Below, piece by piece: positions 7,373 through 17,116 of a DNA stretch of 64,000 bases. Numbering within the stretch: the stretch's first letter is position 1; every line of letters starts with the position of its first letter. The stretch is from assembly GCA_051656645.1 (NCBI GenBank), contig JBOGCH010000020.1:1-64000 (forward strand), written 5' to 3'. The notes below the pieces were generated by a model. The model searched no databases and was not told the origin of the DNA. It saw only the letters and a list, made by a program, of their open reading frames with translations. Position numbers and translations under genes: made by a program. This DNA is from JBOGCH01 sp051656645. Its GTDB lineage: Bacteria > Bacteroidota > Bacteroidia > Bacteroidales > Marinifilaceae.

Positions 7373-10009
7373 ATGATTACGTTTTTAAAGAAACTAACGC
7401 TCGGAGCCACACTGAGTATTACTTTTATGTCCGCCTATGGTCAAGACCAAGGAGCGGCAAATTACGTGTTTAAAGATAACACTAGGTCTGTCAATGAGCG
7501 TATTGACGATTTGTTAAAACAGATGACGGTAGAGGAGAAGATAGATCTCTTAGCCGGATATCAGGATTTTTATCTTCATCCATGCACTCGATTGAATATA
7601 CCGGCTTTTAAAATGGCCGATGGTCCATTGGGAGTATCCAGTTGGGGACTTCACGGAAAAGCCACTGCCTTCCCTTCATCGCTCTCCGTTGCCGCATCAT
7701 GGGACAGGGAAATGGCAGCTTATTTAGGTAAAATGTACGCTCAGGAGTGGCGTGCGCGCGGCATCCACTTTATCCTTGCACCAGGTGTTAATCACTATCG
7801 AGCATCGAAAGGAGCTCGTAACTTTGAGTACTATGGAGAGGATCCTTATTTAACCTCACAACTAATTGTCCCGTTTATAAAATCCGTGCAGGATGGTGGT
7901 GTCATTGCCACGGTGAAACATTATGCGGTTAACGACCAGGAATATGATCGCTATAAAGTAAGTAGTGAAATAGATCAACGAACACTTCGTGAAATATATC
8001 TTCCTGCCTTCGAAGCGGCCGTAAAGGAAGCCGGTGTAAAAGCTGTAATGACTGGCTACAACCCGGTAAATGGAGTATACTGTACTGAGCATAAAGAGTT
8101 AATTGATATTCTCAAAAAGGAGTGGGCATTTACCGGCATGCTAATGAGCGACTGGGCATGTACATACAGTGCCGACAAAGCTGCCAATCACGGCTTGGAT
8201 CTCGAAATGGGAAGCAAAAGTTGGTTTAACCGAGACCAATTATTACCGCTCATTGCCAATGGTACTGTGCCAATGGAGGTAATAGACGATAAAGTGCGAC
8301 GCATATACGGGACATGTATGGAGATGGGATTTTTTGATCGCAGTCAGCAGGACATAAACATCCCTACATTTAATCCGCAGGCTAACACAGCAGCCTTACA
8401 AGCCGCTCGCGATGGAATAATACTGCTAAAAAACGACAACAATACTCTTCCATTAAAACATGCCCGTAAAATAGCCGTTATTGGTCCTACAGCACTCCCT
8501 AATCAGGTAACCGATCGCGTGCATAATGTTAATAGCATTCATTATGGTGGAGGTGGTAGCTCTAAAGTACATCCGTGGTACGTTGTGTCAATACTTGAAG
8601 GTATGATGCGTACATATCCGGATGCAGAAATTACTTACCACCAAGGAATAAGTAATCAGTTCAAGAATAAACTTTTTGAACGTGGCGGCTTCGTAACTCC
8701 CGATGGTAAGCCAGGACTTCAGGCCACATACACCACCGTATCTCAAACCGCAAGTCAAGGCGATGCTAAGCTGATTAATGAGCAACTTAAAGCTGCAGGT
8801 CAACAAGCGGCAACTCAAAACGCAGGGGCAAAAAGCAATACACAGCAGCTCAATGAAACAAAAATAAATAACGAATGGTGGAGCGCTCCACACGGGCTTA
8901 ACCAATATGGCGATCATTTTGCTGCTACTTGGCAAGGATTCCTTCCGGTACAACAGGATGGCAACGTACACTTGTTTGTGGATGCCCAAGGAGCTTACCG
9001 CTTATTTGTAGACAATAAAGAGGTGATTGATGCATCTCAATCGTCTTCTTTCCACTTTGGTCAAGCAACCATTCAAGGCCAAAAAGGCGAGCGTAAGCAC
9101 ATCCGTTTGGAGTTTGACAATAGACGCAGTATCCCGGCAGAAATCCGCTTAGGTTACTGCTATGATAACGAGATTGACTTCTCCGAGCCTTTACGTTTGG
9201 CAAAACAGGCGGATGCAGTTCTATTCTGTGGTGGTTTTGACGGAGTAATAGAACGTGAAGGACGCGATCGTCCTTTTGAGTTACCTTTTGGCCAAGACTC
9301 ATTAATCAACCAATTGGCAAAAGTAAATCCAAATACCGTTGTTGCGCTTGTAGCCGGCGGAGGTGTAGACATGAGCGCATGGATAAACAATGTACCAGCA
9401 GTGCTACATGCACTATATCCTGGACAAGAAGGTGGGACAGCAGTTGCTGAAATTGTAAAAGGTTTAGTCAATCCATCTGCAAAATTACCATTTACCATTG
9501 AACGCTGTTGGACAGAGTCGCCAACGCACGGTAACTACGACGAAACCAGACATACCCGAAAGGTACATTACAACGAAGGTATATTTACAGGCTATCGAGG
9601 TTATGACAAGCACAATACAACACCTTTATTCCCTTTTGGACATGGTTTATCCTACACACAATTTGCTTATAGCGATTTAAAAGTGGAACAAATAAACCGT
9701 AAACAAGCGCAATGCGTAGTTTCTTTTACCGTTACCAATACAGGCAAGGAAGTCGGGAAAGAGGTGGCACAGCTCTACGTTACAGATGTTAAGAGCAAAG
9801 AACCTCGTCCGATAAAAGAGCTTAAAGCTTTTGATAAAATAACATTGCGTCCGGGCGAATCTAAGCGCATATCCATCCCATTGGACGAAAAGGCCTTCCG
9901 TTACTTCAGTGCTAAGAAAAATGCATGGGTAACTGAGAATGGAACATTTAAAATTGCGGTTGGAGGCTCATCACAATCCCTTCCTTTAACTCAAGAGTTT
10001 GTACTTTAA
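7373..10009 (+). CDS. exported family 3 glycoside hydrolase (beta-glucosidase type) with PA14 insert
   Basis: 878 residues from the ATG at 7373, which begins a normal signal peptide (1-23, cleavage near AYG-QD); an upstream in-frame start at 7319 falls inside a hairpin and would bury the signal. The GH3 N-domain has the KHYAVNDQE motif (182-190) and nucleophile Asp260 in MSDW. The GH3 C-domain is interrupted by a PA14-like module (about 440-600), then resumes with FDGVIEREGRDR, holding the probable acid/base Glu. A fibronectin-III-like domain ends the protein (about 790-870). It releases beta-linked glucose or xylose from oligosaccharides in the periplasm; exact specificity cannot be read. 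Confidence 0.93.
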   Translation: MITFLKKLTLGATLSITFMSAYGQDQGAANYVFKDNTRSVNERIDDLLKQMTVEEKIDLLAGYQDFYLHPCTRLNIPAFKMADGPLGVSSWGLHGKATAFPSSLSVAASWDREMAAYLGKMYAQEWRARGIHFILAPGVNHYRASKGARNFEYYGEDPYLTSQLIVPFIKSVQDGGVIATVKHYAVNDQEYDRYKVSSEIDQRTLREIYLPAFEAAVKEAGVKAVMTGYNPVNGVYCTEHKELIDILKKEWAFTGMLMSDWACTYSADKAANHGLDLEMGSKSWFNRDQLLPLIANGTVPMEVIDDKVRRIYGTCMEMGFFDRSQQDINIPTFNPQANTAALQAARDGIILLKNDNNTLPLKHARKIAVIGPTALPNQVTDRVHNVNSIHYGGGGSSKVHPWYVVSILEGMMRTYPDAEITYHQGISNQFKNKLFERGGFVTPDGKPGLQATYTTVSQTASQGDAKLINEQLKAAGQQAATQNAGAKSNTQQLNETKINNEWWSAPHGLNQYGDHFAATWQGFLPVQQDGNVHLFVDAQGAYRLFVDNKEVIDASQSSSFHFGQATIQGQKGERKHIRLEFDNRRSIPAEIRLGYCYDNEIDFSEPLRLAKQADAVLFCGGFDGVIEREGRDRPFELPFGQDSLINQLAKVNPNTVVALVAGGGVDMSAWINNVPAVLHALYPGQEGGTAVAEIVKGLVNPSAKLPFTIERCWTESPTHGNYDETRHTRKVHYNEGIFTGYRGYDKHNTTPLFPFGHGLSYTQFAYSDLKVEQINRKQAQCVVSFTVTNTGKEVGKEVAQLYVTDVKSKEPRPIKELKAFDKITLRPGESKRISIPLDEKAFRYFSAKKNAWVTENGTFKIAVGGSSQSLPLTQEFVL

Positions 10010-10023
10010 AATAAAACAATAAT

Positions 10024-10058
10024 AAATAACACGATGTTCATTGAATGTCGTGTTATTT
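10024..10058. terminator. bidirectional terminator
   Basis: AAATAACACGA / TCGTGTTATTT stem with A-rich and T-rich flanks on both sides. It lies between the convergent GH3 and glycosyltransferase genes and can serve both. Confidence 0.75.
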
Positions 10059-10940
10059 GTTTCTAGTGGAGATAATGTGGTTCAACATATTTGCAACATC
10101 TTTATTATCGCGTGCAATTGTCGCATTCCAATTGGATCCGTTAATGGTGTGTATCCAAATCTGATCCAATAGCTCATATCCTCTTTCCACCATCTTATTG
10201 TTAATAAGCATTGGGTGCGTTTCTCTAGTAAAGAAGTGATGTGTTTTACTCAAACCTTGATAAAGGCTATACCAATTGCTTCCCCCCGTATCTAAATAAG
10301 TACCTTTCACTTTTGTTGGTAAAAAGTTTAATTCAAGATTTTCAACCTCTTTGAATGTAAAACAACACAATCCCATCCACAGGTACCATGAATTATCTTT
10401 CTGAACGGTGGCACCATAAATTCCACATTGTTTAAGCTGCTCTACAATAGAGAATGGAGTGGAAAGAAATAGGTCATGATCTAGAAATCCGAAATAGGCA
10501 GGAGTATATTTTTTAATAATGTTATAGTAAACCCAATTTACAGCTGCACCGTGGGAATAGCTTGGACTCACTTTATTTAACCACTTACTGCGCGGTAAGC
10601 GTATATAAATTAAACCGTTTGTGTCACAGAATAATTTAATCTTTTCAGCCTCTTCCTCGTTCGTAGAATTATCCGCAATAAGATGAATCATGTTCTTGTC
10701 CTTGATATTATCTCGTAACATCAATGCATGATTTTGTAGAATCTCGGCATTATTGAAAGCAATGGTAGTTAATAAAATGGAGTCGGGATTTGTTGCAAGG
10801 GAAGCTAGTTTTTCTGTCGCTGTAGCCCCAACCTGTTTACCCTTATTTACTATTCTATTACTTAATAAATAGATAAATTTTAAATATAATTTTCGTTCAA
10901 AAGATATGCTCAGTTCCTTATGTTTTAGCTTAACGCTCAT
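10053..10940 (-). CDS. GT-A fold glycosyltransferase-like protein
   Basis: 295 residues from the ATG at 10940; a TTG three codons upstream is possible but less likely. Strand SILLTTIAFNNAEIL is followed by a GT2-like nucleotide fold and an acidic FLDHDLFL motif (about residues 150-157) in the place of a DxD. There is no signal peptide, and no membrane helix is evident. The donor and acceptor are unknown. It is isolated: its stop overlaps the bidirectional terminator, and its upstream region holds the 11-bp repeat element described below. Confidence 0.68.
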   Translation of the reverse strand: MSVKLKHKELSISFERKLYLKFIYLLSNRIVNKGKQVGATATEKLASLATNPDSILLTTIAFNNAEILQNHALMLRDNIKDKNMIHLIADNSTNEEEAEKIKLFCDTNGLIYIRLPRSKWLNKVSPSYSHGAAVNWVYYNIIKKYTPAYFGFLDHDLFLSTPFSIVEQLKQCGIYGATVQKDNSWYLWMGLCCFTFKEVENLELNFLPTKVKGTYLDTGGSNWYSLYQGLSKTHHFFTRETHPMLINNKMVERGYELLDQIWIHTINGSNWNATIARDNKDVANMLNHIISTRNK

Positions 10941-11164
10941 GTAAATCAAATTTTAATTTAGAGAACCATAATAAAAAGTTAGGCTACAAATATCCTCACC
11001 ATTTATTAAAACAATATATACTTCAAATATATGTAATTTATTCTATTTGCATACATATTAAAAGAGCGAGTAACAGCATTGACTGGCTTCCCAATAATAA
11101 ATTATAGGTTATGAGCTGTTATTTCGCCTCTCAAACAATGTAACTTCCTGTGTTCTCATTCACC

Positions 11165-11252
11165 TTTCATTGTGGTTTCATTGTGGTTTCATTCAGGTAT
11201 GACCACCCAAACCTGAATGAAACCTGAATGAAACCTGAATGAAACCTGAATG
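11165..11252. repeat. 11-bp phased inverted-repeat array, locus A
   Basis: Eight 11-bp steps in perfect register. Three units run in one orientation (TTTCATTGTGG at 11165 and 11176, TTTCATTCAGG at 11187), then one unrelated 11-bp spacer (11198-11208), then four units of AAACCTGAATG (11209, 11220, 11231, 11242). The two halves are reverse complements, so transcripts or single strands could fold into a long hairpin. It lies in the 473-base gap between divergent genes. No ORF of substance is present. Confidence 0.9.
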
Positions 11253-11255
11253 AAA

Positions 11256-11286
11256 TGCGGAGAGGGTGTAGAGGAGGTGGTGAGAA
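11256..11286 (+). repeat. conserved G-rich flank of the repeat array, copy A
   Basis: Starts TGCGGAGAGGG and continues G/A-rich. Aligned by eye without gaps to the minus strand of 39541-39571 it matches at 25 of 31 positions. In both loci it follows the last 11-bp unit directly or within 3 bases. Confidence 0.8.
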
Positions 11287-11413
11287 TAAATTGAGATGAT
11301 TTGATGCGCAGGGTTGGGATTGGTGGATGGGTGTATGCTGTTGAAAACGCATTTTGGATACAACGTTTTTCCAAGTACACTCGTAAATATTTATTGACAC
11401 TAAATCAAATACA

Positions 11414-12907
11414 ATGGGTAATGCGGCAACAAACGGTGCCTCTTCCGTGACCGGAGGCGGACACAAACATGTAGGTAAAATAGTTTATTGGGCTGTCAAT
11501 ATATTGGGTCCATTAGTTTTCTTTTTATCGCTCATCCACAATCCTTCCGAAACGATTGATGATAGGACACTGCGCATATGCGCGATGACTGCCTGGATGC
11601 TAATTTGGTGGATAACAGAGTTTGTTCCGTTGCCGGTAACCTCCTTATTGCCAATTATTGTTTTGCCATCTTTTGGAATAATGTCTTTAAAACAGGTTGT
11701 AACGCCCTATAGTTCATCGGTCATATTTCTGTTTCTTGGAGGTTTTGTAATTGCGTTGGCATTGGAGAAATGGAATTTGCATAGGCGTATAGCATTGTCC
11801 ATATTAAGGGTAATGGGGGCTAAGGCCAATAAAATTATACTGGGATTTATGTTGGCCAGTGCTTTTCTAAGTATGTGGATATCCAATACTGCCACAGCCG
11901 TAATGATGTTGCCCATAATTATATCTGTAACGGATATGCTTGCAGCAAAAGCCAATGTGGATAAGCATAAGCTCCATAATTTAAAAATTGCAATGTTGTT
12001 GGGGATGGCTTTTGGAGCCAATATAGGAGGTATGGGTACGCTTATAGGAACTCCGCCCAATGCAATTTTGGCGGGTTATATGTCGGATATTTACCAAATA
12101 CAAATAGGTTTTTTGGAGTGGATGTTGTTTGCGCTACCTATAGTAGTTATTTTGCTTACGGTGTTATTCTTTCTACTTACTCGCGTAATTTATCCCAATA
12201 AATTGGGTAGAATAGAGAGTTTTAAGGAAATTGTGAGTAGTGAATTAAAGAACCTAGGACCAGTACAGTGGGAGGAGCGTTGGACATTAATTCTTTTTGC
12301 CGGTGCTGCGCTATTATGGATTGTTCGTGGAGGTATAAATAAGTTACTACATTTAACATTGGACGATACGTCAATAGCTATTCTCATTGGCGTACTCTTT
12401 TTTATGATACCAACGCGCGGCGGCGAGGGTAAGCGTTTGTTGGAATGGAAGGATACGAGCAAGTTGCCATGGGGGGTGTTGTTGTTATTTGGCGGCGGGT
12501 TGTGTATAGCATCTGCGTTGGAGAGTACAGGTATTTTAACTCGTTTTGCTGAGGCTATAGCCCATTTGGATGGCGGCAATATGCTTCTAGTAACCCTTAT
12601 TTTAATGACCGTGATGGTTGTTTTAACAGAGTTAATGAGTAACACTGCGCTAGCCACCATATTTTTGCCAATCATTGCCAGCATAGGTGTTTCCATGGGA
12701 GTGGCTCCGGAGATGTTTGCCGCTCCAATGATTTTGGCAACAAGTTGTGTATTTTCATTGCCAATGGGAACCCCTCCAAATGCAGTAATTTTTGCTAGTG
12801 GAGAGATTAGAATAAGTAATATGATACGCGTAGGTGCCATAATGGACCCAATATCTATATTGTTGCTTACATTTATTGCCCACTATTTAGCAGTACTCTT
12901 TTTGTAA
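11414..12907 (+). CDS. DASS/SLC13-family sodium-coupled anion transporter
   Basis: Inner-membrane secondary transporter for dicarboxylates or sulfate, about 11 membrane helices over 497 residues. The duplicated family signature is clear: SNT motifs in MWISNTATAVMMLPI and ELMSNTALATIFLPI, each followed by a GTPPNA loop (MGTLIGTPPNAILAGY and MGTPPNAVIFASG), which together form the Na+ and substrate sites. Substrate is not readable, though in anaerobic Bacteroidales succinate or other C4-dicarboxylates are usual. It stands alone; the repeat element lies in its upstream region, and the stop is followed by 128 bases before dnaG. Confidence 0.92.
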   Translation: MGNAATNGASSVTGGGHKHVGKIVYWAVNILGPLVFFLSLIHNPSETIDDRTLRICAMTAWMLIWWITEFVPLPVTSLLPIIVLPSFGIMSLKQVVTPYSSSVIFLFLGGFVIALALEKWNLHRRIALSILRVMGAKANKIILGFMLASAFLSMWISNTATAVMMLPIIISVTDMLAAKANVDKHKLHNLKIAMLLGMAFGANIGGMGTLIGTPPNAILAGYMSDIYQIQIGFLEWMLFALPIVVILLTVLFFLLTRVIYPNKLGRIESFKEIVSSELKNLGPVQWEERWTLILFAGAALLWIVRGGINKLLHLTLDDTSIAILIGVLFFMIPTRGGEGKRLLEWKDTSKLPWGVLLLFGGGLCIASALESTGILTRFAEAIAHLDGGNMLLVTLILMTVMVVLTELMSNTALATIFLPIIASIGVSMGVAPEMFAAPMILATSCVFSLPMGTPPNAVIFASGEIRISNMIRVGAIMDPISILLLTFIAHYLAVLFL

Positions 12908-13022
12908 CATAAACTATTTCATACGTTTATACCATTTGTTATAATTAAAATAAGAAACTTATGTTACCATAATAATGCCTTAGCAAATGTTTGTTTCATT
13001 GCCTAATTTTGAAAAATATGGG

Positions 13023-13030
13023 TATCTTTG
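13023..13030 (+). promoter_or_regulatory. dnaG promoter -7 box TATCTTTG
   Basis: Exact TAnnTTTG. ATTG at 12998-13001 is 21 bases upstream as a possible -33 element. The box ends only 5 bases before the dnaG ATG, so the transcript would start at or next to the start codon. Confidence 0.6.
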
Positions 13031-13035
13031 CCGTT

Positions 13036-14943
13036 ATGATAGATGACGCAACAGTACAACGAATATTTGAGGTAGCTAACATTTACGAAGTAGTATCGGA
13101 CTTTGTAAGTTTAAAGAAGCGTGGCGCTAATTACACGGGATGTTGTCCTTTTCATAATGAAAAGACTCCTTCGTTTTCAGTGTCGCCTGCTAAAGGCATA
13201 TACAAATGTTTTGGTTGTGGCCGTGGTGGTAATGCGGTAAACTTTATCATGGAGCATGAACAGATTTCTTATTTGGATGCCTTGAAATACTTGGCAAAGA
13301 AATATGGAATTCAAGTTGAGGAGCGAGAATTAAGCCCCGAACAGAAAAAAGCTCAAGGCGAGCGTGAAAGTATGCTTTTAGCGGTGAAATACGCGTCGGA
13401 CTTTTTTACGTATCAATTACATAATACAGAGGAAGGGCGTACAATTGGTTTAAGTTACTTTGAGCATCGCGGATTAAGTAAAGCCTCCATAGAAAAGTTT
13501 GGTTTGGGTTACTCCCCACAAGGATGGGATGCGTTGACCAAGGCAGCTATAGAGAAAGGGTACAAACAGGAATTTTTAGTAAAAACAGGTTTAACAATAA
13601 ACCATGAGAAGGGTTTGTTTGACCGTTTTCGGACACGAGTAATTTTCCCTATACATGACATTGCTGGTAAAGTAATAGGCTTTGGCGGACGTACCATGTC
13701 GGCGGATAAGAATGTGGCCAAATATTTAAACTCCCCAGAGTCGGTTGTTTATCATAAAAGTAATACGCTATATGGTATTTATCATGCCAAGAAGAGTATT
13801 GTACAAAAGGACCGCTGTTACATGGTTGAAGGCTATTTGGACGTTATTACCATGCATGCTAGAGGGTTGGAGAATACGGTGGCCTCGTCCGGTACGTCAC
13901 TAACCGTGGAGCAAATCCGTTTGTTGCGCAGGCTAACGAATAATATAACCATAATTTACGATGGTGACGCTGCCGGAATAAAAGCTTCCATACGCGGAAT
14001 TGATTTAGTACTTGAGGAGGGCCTTAATGTACGTGTAGTTCCTTTACCCGAGGGGGAGGATCCCGATACTTTTGCCGGTGCGCGTACACAAAGTGAAATA
14101 GAGGCTTATATTGCTACGCACGAAGTGGACTTTATTAGTTTTAAAACCCAGTTATTATTGGAAAGTGCTGCTAACGATCCGGTGGAGCGTGCTCGCTTAA
14201 CGAATGACATTGTACACAGTATAGCCTTGATTCCGGATGGAGTGACGCGTTCACTTTATGTGCGAGAAACTTCCATACGCATGCGTGTGGATGAGGCGCT
14301 TTTGTATGGTGAAATGACGCGTGCACGTATGCAAGTGGCCGGGAAGTCTCCAGATAAAGCTAATAGTGGTACCGCACGCACAATGGCGCGTGGCGTATGC
14401 GAGGAAGAGGAACGATTGCTGGTGCGTTATTTGATAATGTTTGGCAATAAAGAACTCTACGTGGAGGAGCGAGACGGTATTAACCAAACGGTTACGATAG
14501 GAGACTTTATAACGCGGGAGTTGGGAGAGGACGAATTAGAGTTTATGGAGCCGGTACTGAATAATATTTTAAAGGAGTATCGGGCCAATATGAAGGGAGC
14601 CGGTTTTGTCCCAGAACGTTTCTTTGCTACTCACGTTAATACACAAATAAGCAGTTTGGTGGCTTCCATTATATGTGAGCCCTATGAGTTGAGTAAAATA
14701 TGGAACACGCCAACAAGTGGTACGGCAACTGAGGAGTCCTTGCTCACGGATTTGGTTCCCAAAGCAATGGATACCTATAAGATGCGTCGATTGGAAGTAA
14801 TGACACGAGAGACTGACGCAAAAATACTTGAGCTGCAAGCGCAAGGGAGCGATGAAATATTGGAGTGGTTGAAGCGAAAAAGCATGCTTGATAGGATAAG
14901 ATTAAAGTTAAATGCTAAACTAAAAAGAACCGGAATACATTGA
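13036..14943 (+). CDS. dnaG: DNA primase
   Basis: Synthesises RNA primers at the replication fork. 635 residues from the ATG at 13036 (MIDDATVQRIF, the usual Bacteroidetes start); the longer reading frame upstream includes the promoter. The zinc-ribbon CHC2 motif is C37-P-F-H40...C58-F-G-C61. The TOPRIM domain has Glu in MVEGYLDVI, DGDAAG and the EGEDPDTF segment. The C-terminal DnaB-interacting region is present but divergent, as usual. The stop overlaps the next ATG by one base (TGATG), so the following gene is translationally coupled. Confidence 0.97.
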   Translation: MIDDATVQRIFEVANIYEVVSDFVSLKKRGANYTGCCPFHNEKTPSFSVSPAKGIYKCFGCGRGGNAVNFIMEHEQISYLDALKYLAKKYGIQVEERELSPEQKKAQGERESMLLAVKYASDFFTYQLHNTEEGRTIGLSYFEHRGLSKASIEKFGLGYSPQGWDALTKAAIEKGYKQEFLVKTGLTINHEKGLFDRFRTRVIFPIHDIAGKVIGFGGRTMSADKNVAKYLNSPESVVYHKSNTLYGIYHAKKSIVQKDRCYMVEGYLDVITMHARGLENTVASSGTSLTVEQIRLLRRLTNNITIIYDGDAAGIKASIRGIDLVLEEGLNVRVVPLPEGEDPDTFAGARTQSEIEAYIATHEVDFISFKTQLLLESAANDPVERARLTNDIVHSIALIPDGVTRSLYVRETSIRMRVDEALLYGEMTRARMQVAGKSPDKANSGTARTMARGVCEEEERLLVRYLIMFGNKELYVEERDGINQTVTIGDFITRELGEDELEFMEPVLNNILKEYRANMKGAGFVPERFFATHVNTQISSLVASIICEPYELSKIWNTPTSGTATEESLLTDLVPKAMDTYKMRRLEVMTRETDAKILELQAQGSDEILEWLKRKSMLDRIRLKLNAKLKRTGIH

Positions 14944-16019
14944 TGAAAAAGCTTTTCACCGTATTGAGATATCCGCTTTATGTGTTGACGCTATTGGTGT
15001 CAATACTTTTCATTGTGTCCTCATACGGAGGGTATTTATCGCCTATGGTTACCGGAAAATATATAATTAGTCTTAGTTTAGTATTTCCTGTAATTTTGCT
15101 TGTGATGATAGGTTTGATGGTAATGTGGTGGCTTATCTCCAAGCGAATATGTGCCTTATTACTTATTGTGTTTGCCGTGTGTTTACCCGCTATTTGGAGT
15201 TATGTACCTTTAAATATAATTAATACCGATAAGGATGTGGTGCCGGACTTAAAGGTGCTGAGTTATAATATACACAATGGCGGTAAAGGCGTTGAAACCG
15301 ATTTATGCGCATATATTGTGCAGCAAAATGCCGATATTGTTGCGTTGCAAGAGTTTGTGGAACCAATTAATGGCACGGGACAAGTAACAAAATTGCTGAA
15401 AAAGCATTATCCATTTTATAAGTTTAGTGAAAAAAGCCGTACCAGACACAATGCGCAAGGATTGGCGCTATTTTCAAAATATCCTATAAAAAACAGCCGA
15501 AGTATAGGGTATGAGTCACGTAAAAACTCGTCCGTATTATATACTATTGATATGCATAAGCGTGAGATGATAGTGGTAAATAATCATTTTGAATCGACGG
15601 GGATTTCCAATGCCGATCGTTCCTATTTAAGGAATTTGGTAGAGGGAGAGCAGGAGTTGCGTGAGGATGTTTCTTTACGTGTAATTAATACTTTGGCAAC
15701 TTCTAGCAGTAAACGAGCATCGCAAGCAGATACGGTATCATCGTTAATAAAGAATGTGAATCTACCCATAATAGTGTGTGGGGATTTTAATGATACGCCA
15801 TTGTCCTATACTTACAGGGTACTCGCTTCAGATTTACAAGATGCGTACATTAACAAAGGGGCCGGTCCCGGTTTTACGTTTGATACAAACCCCTTTATGG
15901 TACGTATAGACCATATACTTTACAATAACGGACTGAAGGCATTAACTTGTAGAGTGCCGCGTGTAGATTATTCAGACCATTATCCTATAGTTGCAACTTT
16001 TGCATGGGAAAAAAAATAG
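14943..16019 (+). CDS. membrane-anchored endonuclease/exonuclease/phosphatase (EEP) family protein
   Basis: 358 residues. Three N-terminal membrane helices (about 5-95) are followed by an EEP domain with the metal-binding and catalytic motifs SYNIHNGGKG, ALQEF, NNHFEST, GDFNDTP and YSDHYP, all intact. Family members cleave phosphodiesters in nucleic acids, phospholipids or inositol phosphates; the membrane anchor places the active domain in the periplasm or at the membrane, arguing against a DNA-repair role (inference). The ATG overlaps the dnaG stop. Ends at a bidirectional terminator. Confidence 0.87.
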   Translation: MKKLFTVLRYPLYVLTLLVSILFIVSSYGGYLSPMVTGKYIISLSLVFPVILLVMIGLMVMWWLISKRICALLLIVFAVCLPAIWSYVPLNIINTDKDVVPDLKVLSYNIHNGGKGVETDLCAYIVQQNADIVALQEFVEPINGTGQVTKLLKKHYPFYKFSEKSRTRHNAQGLALFSKYPIKNSRSIGYESRKNSSVLYTIDMHKREMIVVNNHFESTGISNADRSYLRNLVEGEQELREDVSLRVINTLATSSSKRASQADTVSSLIKNVNLPIIVCGDFNDTPLSYTYRVLASDLQDAYINKGAGPGFTFDTNPFMVRIDHILYNNGLKALTCRVPRVDYSDHYPIVATFAWEKK

Positions 16020-16048
16020 CAACTTGCCTGTGTAGACAAATTGCTATT
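16015..16048. terminator. bidirectional terminator
   Basis: A 12-bp stem with one mismatch (AATAGCAACTTG / CAAATTGCTATT) is flanked by A6 on one side and T4 on the other, between convergent genes. Confidence 0.75.
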
Positions 16049-16055
16049 TTGTGAG

Positions 16056-17033
16056 TTAAATGGTTTGAATGGTGGAAATATTATTTCCTTTTCGCTTGTT
16101 ACCGCTTTTTTGTGTTATTGCGGATTTGCTTTTCTCGAAAGGACGACTCTTTTTTAGTATATCAATAGCCGAAATATTTCTTATTTCTTTGCAAGTGTTG
16201 ATACCCCAAAGCATTTTTCCGTTTTTATCCACTTCAAATAGTACGGGAGTATCCTTAATTTTACTATGTCCATTCCAGTTTGAGACTAGCATGCCTCCTT
16301 TTTTGCAAGGTATCAGTTCGGATACAAAAAGTAATTCAACACCTTCAATAGCTTTCCCTTCAGTGCTTTTTATTATGGTGTTTGTTTGTGGATTTACATG
16401 TACAATTTTATGTCCGTCACCGGTTCCCACTACCCATTCTGTAGCGCTAATTTCGCGAACGCAGAAAGGATTTCCTCCACACTTTACGGATTTGATAAGT
16501 TTACCGTCACGACTAAATTCCATAACTTCTCCCTTGGCAAATACGGGAACAAGGAAATTGTTTTGTTGGCTAATGGTAACTTGACGGAATTGTGAGTGTA
16601 CACGAGGTACACCTGTATCGAATTTACACTCAAATATCTGTTTTCCCTCTTTGTTAAGCTCAACAATACGAGATGGGTTTCCGCACATGGCAAGCATGTA
16701 GTTTCCGGTAGAGGTTTGTGTTGCAGTAAAAAGCTCCTCGCCACGATTACACTTATAATCCCATATGGTAGTTCCGTCCCACTCTATGAGTCGAGCGCCA
16801 CCGGTATATGCGAAAAGTACTTTATTCTCTTTAGTACATTCAATGTCGTTACAGTCCTCTCCTTTGCCTAATGTATAGGTCCAAGTAAGTTTTTGAGTTT
16901 TGGCATCGAGTAAGCCAATTTGCTGCCAGCCACATCCGGCAACTAGGATGGATCCACTTTTGATTTGCGCATTTGTTATGGTGGAAACAATGAGCAATGC
17001 TAGTAGGATAGCGGTGTTTAATTTCTTAATCAT
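16056..17033 (-). CDS. exported beta-propeller protein
   Basis: Signal peptide (1-22, ending TNA-QI) and about 300 residues of repeated four-stranded blades with WD/PQQ-like patterns (GSILVAGCGWQQIGLLDAKTQ, LIEWDGTTIWDY, IVELNKEGKQIFE, VMEFSRDGKLIKS, ILFEVDKNGKMLWG in modified form). This is a repeat scaffold rather than a recognisable enzyme. The C-terminal ~25 residues are basic and low-complexity. Its role is unknown; the family often binds ligands or other exported proteins. It lies downstream of the M20 gene but a terminator separates them. Confidence 0.75.
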   Translation of the reverse strand: MIKKLNTAILLALLIVSTITNAQIKSGSILVAGCGWQQIGLLDAKTQKLTWTYTLGKGEDCNDIECTKENKVLFAYTGGARLIEWDGTTIWDYKCNRGEELFTATQTSTGNYMLAMCGNPSRIVELNKEGKQIFECKFDTGVPRVHSQFRQVTISQQNNFLVPVFAKGEVMEFSRDGKLIKSVKCGGNPFCVREISATEWVVGTGDGHKIVHVNPQTNTIIKSTEGKAIEGVELLFVSELIPCKKGGMLVSNWNGHSKIKDTPVLFEVDKNGKMLWGINTCKEIRNISAIDILKKSRPFEKSKSAITQKSGNKRKGNNISTIQTI

Positions 17034-17060
17034 ATTTTTTATTCTAAATGTTAGGGCACG

Positions 17061-17110
17061 AAAAAAGGAGGACTTTTCTCAATAATTACATTGCTACTAA
17101 GTGCCTCCTT
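17061..17110 (-). terminator. terminator downstream of the M20 dipeptidase
   Basis: On the minus strand AAGGAGG (17110-17104) pairs with CCTCCTT (17071-17065) across a long loop and is followed by T6. Confidence 0.6.
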
Positions 17111-17116
17111 GTTTAT

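Noticed and set aside
11165..11252. CRISPR array
   Set aside because: The units are 11 bp, contiguous with no unique spacers, and run in both orientations; no cas genes are present. The same reasoning applies to loci B and C.
12190..12840. 216-codon minus-strand reading frame opposite the DASS transporter gene
   Set aside because: It is antisense to a well-conserved membrane protein and its translation is low-complexity and hydrophilic, without a recognisable domain.
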